DNA of 64,000 nucleotides from NCBI GenBank assembly GCA_019414545.1, contig DXLV01000001.1:12390-76389 (forward strand), read 5' to 3'. The stretch is from Collinsella sp. (GTDB lineage: Bacteria; Actinomycetota; Coriobacteriia; Coriobacteriales; Coriobacteriaceae). Below, piece after piece: positions 59,485 to 64,000 of the stretch. The stretch's first letter is position 1; each line of letters starts with the position of its first letter. The position numbers and the translations under genes were made by a program. A model generated the notes under the pieces. The model did not search any database. It was not told the origin of the DNA and saw only the letters and a program-made list of their open reading frames with translations.

Positions 59485-59581
59485 CAACCGGTTGTCCTTA
59501 TCTTACGGGCGATGCAAAAACCTGTGCAACCGGTTGTCCGCTGAACGGTCGATTCTGCCGGATTAACGGTGCAACCGGTTG
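59485..59581. promoter_or_regulatory. Three CAACCGGTTG operators of the ebg operon
   Basis: The perfect palindrome CAACCGGTTG occurs at 59485-59494, 59527-59536 and 59572-59581. Each is preceded by tg, giving (t/g)gtgcaaccggttgt. Centres are 42 and 45 bp apart, about four helical turns. These are probably binding sites of the divergent LacI protein and might allow DNA looping. Confidence 0.85.
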
Positions 59582-59825
59582 TACAACCGCCTCACTTATG
59601 TCACCCTGAGTATCGAAACTCAACGCAAAACATCGTTCTTAAGCTCGTAGGCAACCGCCACGCCCGCTGATATCTCACCCACACGAGACGTATTCGATTG
59701 CGGCTTGGTTGCAAAACGACACCTGTCACCGGATATCATGAACGCTGTTCAGGTGCACTATAGTAAGCTGTATCCGCACCAGCCCGTATCAGTGACAACA
59801 TCGACCGCATTTTCCAGGAGACGCC
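59582..59825. other. Intergenic region between the ebg operators and the LacI gene
   Basis: This part of the 376-bp gap contains no gene or clear motif. It should hold the plus-strand promoter of the regulator. Confidence 0.4.
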
Positions 59826-60842
59826 ATGACCCAACCAGTTCGCACCGCACCTACGCTTGCCGAGGTTGCCGCAGCTGCCGGCGTGTCGCGCTCCACGGCC
59901 TCACGCGCCCTCAACGATTCGCCCCGCATTAGCGAGGAAACCAAAAAACGCGTCCGCGCAGCGGCCAAGGAAGTCAATTTTGTCCCCAACGCTCGCGGCC
60001 GAGCGCTCGCTGTCGGGCGCACGGAAATCATCGCCGTGCTCGTGACCGAGCCCCTGAGTGAGCTCTTCAGCGACCCCACCTATAGCGAATTTTTGAGCGG
60101 CATTACCGAGGAACTGTCGGAGTCGTCCTATCTGCCCGTTATCTTGCAGGCGTCTTCTACGCATGAGCGCAACCGCGCACGCGAGCACTTTGAGCGCCGC
60201 TCGTTCGACGCCGTGATCGACGTCTCCCCCTACAAGGGCAGCGAGCTGCTCGAGGTGCTGCGCGAGCTGGGCGTACCCACCGTGTTGTGCGGCCAGCTCG
60301 AGGGCCACCCCTATCGCGATGTGTTCTCGACAGTCTACTCTGACGACGAAGAGGGTGGACGCTTTGCGGCACTCGCTATGAAAGATCGCGGGCGCAAAGA
60401 TATCGTCGCCGTGTTGGGACCGCAAGACAACCCCGCTGTTGTCGACCGCCTGCGCGGCTACCGCACCGTCCTGGGCGAAGACCTCCCAGGCGCAAACGTT
60501 ATCTATACCGGCTGGAACAGCGGAGACGGCTATCAGGCCGTGCACCAGATCCTCGCGCGCGAGATTGCTTTCGATGGTGTGCTCTGCGGATCGGACCGTA
60601 TCGCGGCTGGCGTCATCACCGCACTCAACGAGGCAGGCCTATCCGTTCCGGCAGACGTTTCTGTCGTCGGCTTCGACGATCACGAGATTGCGGCGCGCTG
60701 CGTCCCCGCGCTCACGACCGTCCGCCAGCCCCTGCGCGAAGAAGGCCACATGGCCGCCAACATTGCGCTCGACATGATCAAGGGCGCCGAGCCCACCACC
60801 TCCGTGATGCACATGCAGCTAATCCAGAGAGACTCGCTATAA
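59826..60842 (+). CDS. LacI-family regulator of the ebg operon
   Basis: This 338-residue repressor has the HTH LAEVAAAAGVSRSTASRALN, hinge FVPNARGRALAVGRTEIIAV and a sugar-binding core (LCGSDRIAAGVITALNEAGL). It is divergent from ebgA and separated by three identical palindromes that fit a LacI operator (CG centre). AGGAGA precedes the ATG. It likely senses a galactoside product. This is a strong inference from context, not proof. Confidence 0.9.
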   Translation: MTQPVRTAPTLAEVAAAAGVSRSTASRALNDSPRISEETKKRVRAAAKEVNFVPNARGRALAVGRTEIIAVLVTEPLSELFSDPTYSEFLSGITEELSESSYLPVILQASSTHERNRAREHFERRSFDAVIDVSPYKGSELLEVLRELGVPTVLCGQLEGHPYRDVFSTVYSDDEEGGRFAALAMKDRGRKDIVAVLGPQDNPAVVDRLRGYRTVLGEDLPGANVIYTGWNSGDGYQAVHQILAREIAFDGVLCGSDRIAAGVITALNEAGLSVPADVSVVGFDDHEIAARCVPALTTVRQPLREEGHMAANIALDMIKGAEPTTSVMHMQLIQRDSL

Positions 60843-60848
60843 GAAACT

Positions 60849-61040
60849 GGGACAGGCTTTCCGCCAGACAGTTGTTGCGGAAAGCCTGCCCCGTTTTGAG
60901 TGCTCATTCTGGGGCACAGTTTCCGTTAGACAGCTCAACCGGAAACTCCGCCCCATTATTTTGCCGAATTCTGGGTCGCGCTTTCCCAGAGGATTCCCTT
61001 TGGGAAAGCGCGACCCGTTCTGGACACAGATTCCGGGTCG
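60849..61040. repeat. Cluster of related hairpins, decayed REP-like array
   Basis: Three or four palindromes with similar stems follow each other: ggacaggctttccgc / gcggaaagcctgccc at 60849-60892, ggggcacagtttccg / cggaaactccgcccc at 60911-60954, a perfect 16-bp gggtcgcgctttccca / tgggaaagcgcgaccc at 60973-61016, and a half copy near 61034. Hairpin 1 could terminate the LacI gene. Confidence 0.75.
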
Positions 61041-61093
61041 CAGTTTCCGCGACGTCCGGTCACCCCATGCCCTCACAATCTCGGCGTATAAAA

Positions 61094-61124
61094 AACGAGG
61101 GAAGGCACACGTCCTTCCCTCGTT
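61094..61124 (-). terminator. Terminator of aspS
   Basis: Perfect 12-bp arms, aacgagggaagg / ccttccctcgtt, followed by TTTTATACG on the minus strand. Confidence 0.85.
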
Positions 61125-61147
61125 ACAGGCAATAGGTAGCCGCTTGC

Positions 61148-62935
61148 CTACATCAAGCGCAGGCTGACGTCCTTGAGCTGGGCGCCGGAAACGGCACTCG
61201 GAGCGCCCGACATGAGGTCGGAGCCGCTGGCCGTCTTGGGGAACGCCATGACGTCGCGGATAGAGTCGGAGCCGGTGAGCAGCATGCACACGCGGTCCAG
61301 GCCCAGGGCGAAGCCGCCCATCGGGGGCGCACCAAACTTGAGGGCCTCCATGAGGAAGCCAAACTGAGACTCGGCGCGCTCCTCGGTAAAGCCCAGGAGC
61401 TTGAGCATGGACATCTGCATCTCGGCGTTGTGGATACGCATACCGCCGCCGCCGGCCTCAAAGCCGTCCATGACAAAGTCGTAGGTGCAGGAACCGGCTG
61501 CCAGCGGGTCGGCCTCGATCTTGGCGATGTCGGTCTCGGTCGGCAGGGTGAAGGGCTGGTGCTCGGCAGCATAGGCCTTGCGATCCTCGTCCCAGTGGAA
61601 CAGCGGGAAGTTGACGACCCACAGGAAGTCGTGGCCCTCGCGCTTGATCTCGAGCGCGTTGGCCATGTGGGAACGCATGCCGCCCAGGATCTCGTCAGAG
61701 AGCAGGCGCGGACCGGCGGCGAACATCACAAGGTCGCCGGGCTCGACGTTCATGCGCTCACGCAGAGCCGCCATCTCCTCGTCCGAGAAGAACTTGACGA
61801 TGGGGCTGTTGATGGAGCCGTCCTCGCGGAAGGCGATCCAGGCCAGGCCCTTGGCGCCAAACGTGGAGGCCACGCCGGCAAGCTTATCGATCTTGGCACG
61901 CGCCCAGGCGCCGGCGCCCTTGGCGTTGATGGCCTTGACGACAGAGCCCTCCTCGTTTGCGGCGGTCGCAAAGACCTTGAACTTGGAGTTGGCAAAGATA
62001 TCGGTCAGGTCGACCAGGTGCATGCCGTAGCGGGTGTCGGGCTTGTCGGAGCCATAGGTGTCCATGGCCTCCCAGTAGTTCATGCGACGCAGCGGCGTGG
62101 GCATCTCGACACCCATGCGGCCGAAGGCATCGGACAGGACCTCTTCGAGCGCGCTCATGACATCGTTCTGGTCCACGAAGGACATCTCGATATCGACCTG
62201 GGTGAACTCGGGCTGACGGTCGGCACGCAGGTCCTCGTCGCGGAAGCACTTGGCAACCTGGTAGTAGCGCTCGACGCCACCGACCATGAGCAGCTGCTTC
62301 AGGAGCTGCGGGGACTGCGGCAGGGCGTAGAAGTTGCCCGGCTGGATACGGCTGGGAACGATGAAGTCGCGAGCGCCCTCGGGCGTGGACTTGAACAGGG
62401 AGGGCGTCTCGACCTCCATGAACTCACGGTTGTGCAGCGCCTCGCGAATGGCAAAGGTGAAGTCGGAGCGCAGCTTGAGGTTGGCCATCATCTCGGGACG
62501 ACGGAGGTCCAGATAGCGATAGCGCAGACGGGTGTCCTCGCTAGTCTCGATGCCGTCCTCGATCTGGAACGGCGGAGTGACGGACGTGTTGAGCACCTCG
62601 GCGTGATCGGTCAGGACCTCGATCTCGCCGGTCGCGAGCTTGGTGTTGGTGGTCTCCTCGCCACGAGCGCGCACGACGCCGTGAATCTTGATGGGCCACT
62701 CGGGACGCATGGTCTCGGCGATCTTAAAGGCATCGCCATCGGAGTGCTCGGGGTCGAAGGTGAGCTGCGTGATGCCCTCGCGGTCGCGAAGGTCGCAGAA
62801 GATAAGGCCGCCGTGGTCACGGCGACGGCTCACCCAACCGGTGAGGGTGACCTCTTCGCCCACGTTCTCGCGGCGAAGCTCGCCGCAGGTACGGGTGTGC
62901 ATGGAATGCTCGTCGATGGGACGGGTCTGGCTCAT
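61148..62935 (-). CDS. aspS: Aspartyl-tRNA synthetase, probably non-discriminating
   Basis: This class II synthetase charges tRNA(Asp) and, in organisms using GatCAB, often tRNA(Asn). It has 595 residues: an N-terminal OB fold (GWVSRRRDHGGLIFCDLRDR), catalytic motifs FRDEDLRADRQPEFTQVDIE and FALGLDRVCML, and the bacterial GAD insertion. The residue after RRRD is His instead of Leu, reported as a mark of non-discriminating bacterial AspRS (His31 in Pseudomonas). This fits with gatCAB in the same window. It ends in a clear terminator. Confidence 0.96.
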   Translation of the reverse strand: MSQTRPIDEHSMHTRTCGELRRENVGEEVTLTGWVSRRRDHGGLIFCDLRDREGITQLTFDPEHSDGDAFKIAETMRPEWPIKIHGVVRARGEETTNTKLATGEIEVLTDHAEVLNTSVTPPFQIEDGIETSEDTRLRYRYLDLRRPEMMANLKLRSDFTFAIREALHNREFMEVETPSLFKSTPEGARDFIVPSRIQPGNFYALPQSPQLLKQLLMVGGVERYYQVAKCFRDEDLRADRQPEFTQVDIEMSFVDQNDVMSALEEVLSDAFGRMGVEMPTPLRRMNYWEAMDTYGSDKPDTRYGMHLVDLTDIFANSKFKVFATAANEEGSVVKAINAKGAGAWARAKIDKLAGVASTFGAKGLAWIAFREDGSINSPIVKFFSDEEMAALRERMNVEPGDLVMFAAGPRLLSDEILGGMRSHMANALEIKREGHDFLWVVNFPLFHWDEDRKAYAAEHQPFTLPTETDIAKIEADPLAAGSCTYDFVMDGFEAGGGGMRIHNAEMQMSMLKLLGFTEERAESQFGFLMEALKFGAPPMGGFALGLDRVCMLLTGSDSIRDVMAFPKTASGSDLMSGAPSAVSGAQLKDVSLRLM

Positions 62936-63191
62936 ACCAGTGATCCTCCTTTATGGATCTGTGCCGCCCCGTGTCGTTCCGGGCGGCGTCGTACAGATTT
63001 GCCCAGCCTGCGTAAACCGCGCAGCCGGACATGGCGTTCTATCTTATCGCACCTGTGTCGATGTGCCGCGGAAAAGTAGCTCATGCCCAAAGACTTGACG
63101 GAGACGAAACAATTGGTGCACCGCGGCCGTCGCCAAGGCGTGCCACGTGCGACAATGTGCCCCAATACAACTGCACTCGGAAAGGCCCGCC

Positions 63192-63827
63192 ATGACTGCA
63201 CGCCTCATCGTTATGGATATCGACTCCACGCTCATCAACCAGGAGGTCATCGATCTTTTGGGTGAGGAGGCCGGCGTGGAAGAACAGGTAGCGCAGATCA
63301 CCGAGCGCGCCATGCGCGGCGAGCTCGACTTTAAGCAGGCGCTCGAGGAGCGCGTGGGGCTGCTTGCCGGCCTGGACGAGAGCGTGTTCGAGCGCACCTT
63401 TGCGCGCGTGACGTTTACCCCCGGCGCGCTGGAGCTTGTGCGCTCGGCGCACAGCAAGGGCTGGAAGGTCGGCGTGGTAAGCGGTGGCTTCCACGAGGTC
63501 GCCGACAAGATCGTAGCCGCTGCAGGCATCGACTTTTGCCTGGCCAACCGCCTGGAAGTCGTGAACGGCAAGCTCACGGGTAAGCTGGCGGCAGACATTG
63601 TGACCAAGGAGTCCAAGCTTATCCAGCTGCTGGATTGGGCAGTTGAGTGCGGCGTCGATATGGCCCATACCGTCGCGATCGGCGACGGCGCCAACGACAT
63701 CCCCATGATTCAGGCCGCGGGCACGGGCATCGCGTTTTGCGCCAAGCCCAAGACGCGCGAGGCCGCCCCGTTTACCATCGACGAGCGCAACCTGATGCTC
63801 GCTATGGACATCATCCTGCGTGACTAG
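63192..63827 (+). CDS. serB: Phosphoserine phosphatase (HAD family)
   Basis: SerB removes phosphate from O-phosphoserine in serine synthesis. This protein has 211 residues. The HAD motifs are VMDIDSTLINQEVID (nucleophile and acid Asp), VVSGGFHEVADKI, and GDGANDIPMIQAAGTGIAF. ATG 63192 is preferred because GGAAAGG lies close upstream; the longer frame from 63147 lacks support. It is a single gene. Confidence 0.9.
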   Translation: MTARLIVMDIDSTLINQEVIDLLGEEAGVEEQVAQITERAMRGELDFKQALEERVGLLAGLDESVFERTFARVTFTPGALELVRSAHSKGWKVGVVSGGFHEVADKIVAAAGIDFCLANRLEVVNGKLTGKLAADIVTKESKLIQLLDWAVECGVDMAHTVAIGDGANDIPMIQAAGTGIAFCAKPKTREAAPFTIDERNLMLAMDIILRD

Positions 63828-63863
63828 CCGATCCGTCTATCAATTGAATCAGTCTGTCCTATA

Positions 63864-63897
63864 GTTTCCGAACAATTTTGTCTTAGTGTTCGGAAAC
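63864..63897. promoter_or_regulatory. 11-bp inverted repeat upstream of the last gene
   Basis: Perfect arms gtttccgaaca / tgttcggaaac with a 12-bp centre, ending 44 bp before the ATG. It may be an operator overlapping the promoter, or a serB terminator. Confidence 0.5.
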
Positions 63898-63941
63898 ATA
63901 CCCTTTGAGTGCTAGACTTTGCGCCGTCGAAGGGAACATAT

Positions 63942-64000
63942 ATGGATAAGCGAGATCTTGAGCAGCTGCTGAGCGATGTTGCCGGCGGGGCAGTCACCCC
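63942..64000 (+). CDS. Start of a gene cut by the window end, possibly larB
   Basis: Only the first 19 residues are seen (MDKRDLEQLLSDVAGGAVT). GAAGGGA stands a few bases before the ATG. The pattern of an N-terminal helix ending in G-x-V-T/S-P resembles LarB, which makes the nickel pincer cofactor, but this is too short to be sure. Confidence 0.4.
   Translation, partial: MDKRDLEQLLSDVAGGAVT

Overview
The window looks like chromosome of a gut Coriobacteriia member, most likely Collinsella. I infer this from the GC-rich coding, the Actinobacteria-like gene set (GlnR-like regulator beside glnA, GatCAB, paired feoA genes with feoB) and the sortase-assembled pilus locus. No tRNA, rRNA, CRISPR array, prophage or complete insertion sequence was seen.

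Layout. 1-0.62 kb: end of an AraC regulator. 0.9-4.5 kb: gatCAB amidotransferase operon, minus strand. 4.6-16.2 kb: a pilus island with a class C sortase, an unidentified winged-helix protein, a tandem small-RNA/small-peptide locus that resembles a type I toxin-antitoxin module, three LPXTG-like pilins, and a HAD phosphatase. It is bracketed on both sides by the same two palindromic repeat families. 16.2-21.5 kb: MFS transporter, a moaC-mobB fusion with moaA, and a DUF559-like gene sitting between two near-identical palindromes. 21.6-31.8 kb: heterodimeric ABC exporter, MATE efflux pump with a MerR regulator, ligA, and an HtrA-type protease. 32.0-34.1 kb: an AT-richer insert of secreted or anchored proteins including a papain-like cysteine peptidase. 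34.3-37.3 kb: glnA with an atypical response regulator, then a HepT/MNT toxin-antitoxin pair. 37.4-41.4 kb: LacI and GntR regulators and an Fe-S flavin oxidoreductase. 41.5-50.0 kb: complete kdpFABC with divergent kdpDE, bracketed by about 125-bp direct repeats. 50.2-54.0 kb: iron uptake (feoA, feoA, feoB and a small Cys-rich protein) and an HPr-like protein. 54.0-60.8 kb: a MITE-like element, an amino-acid permease, and an ebgA/ebgC-type beta-galactosidase operon with a divergent LacI regulator and three identical operator palindromes. 60.8-64 kb: a hairpin cluster, aspS, serB, and the start of a further gene, possibly larB.

How parts fit together. The pilus island codes a tip or adhesin, a minor and a major pilin in one transcription unit, with the sortase downstream. 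GatCAB and an AspRS with a non-discriminating signature residue fit transamidation-based Asn-tRNA formation. KdpDE would sense K+ limitation and drive kdpFABC. Two iron-box-like dyads sit in the feo region. The most unusual signals are the tandem convergent RNA/peptide locus at 6.85-7.6 kb and the way several accessory blocks are framed by matching palindromic repeats.
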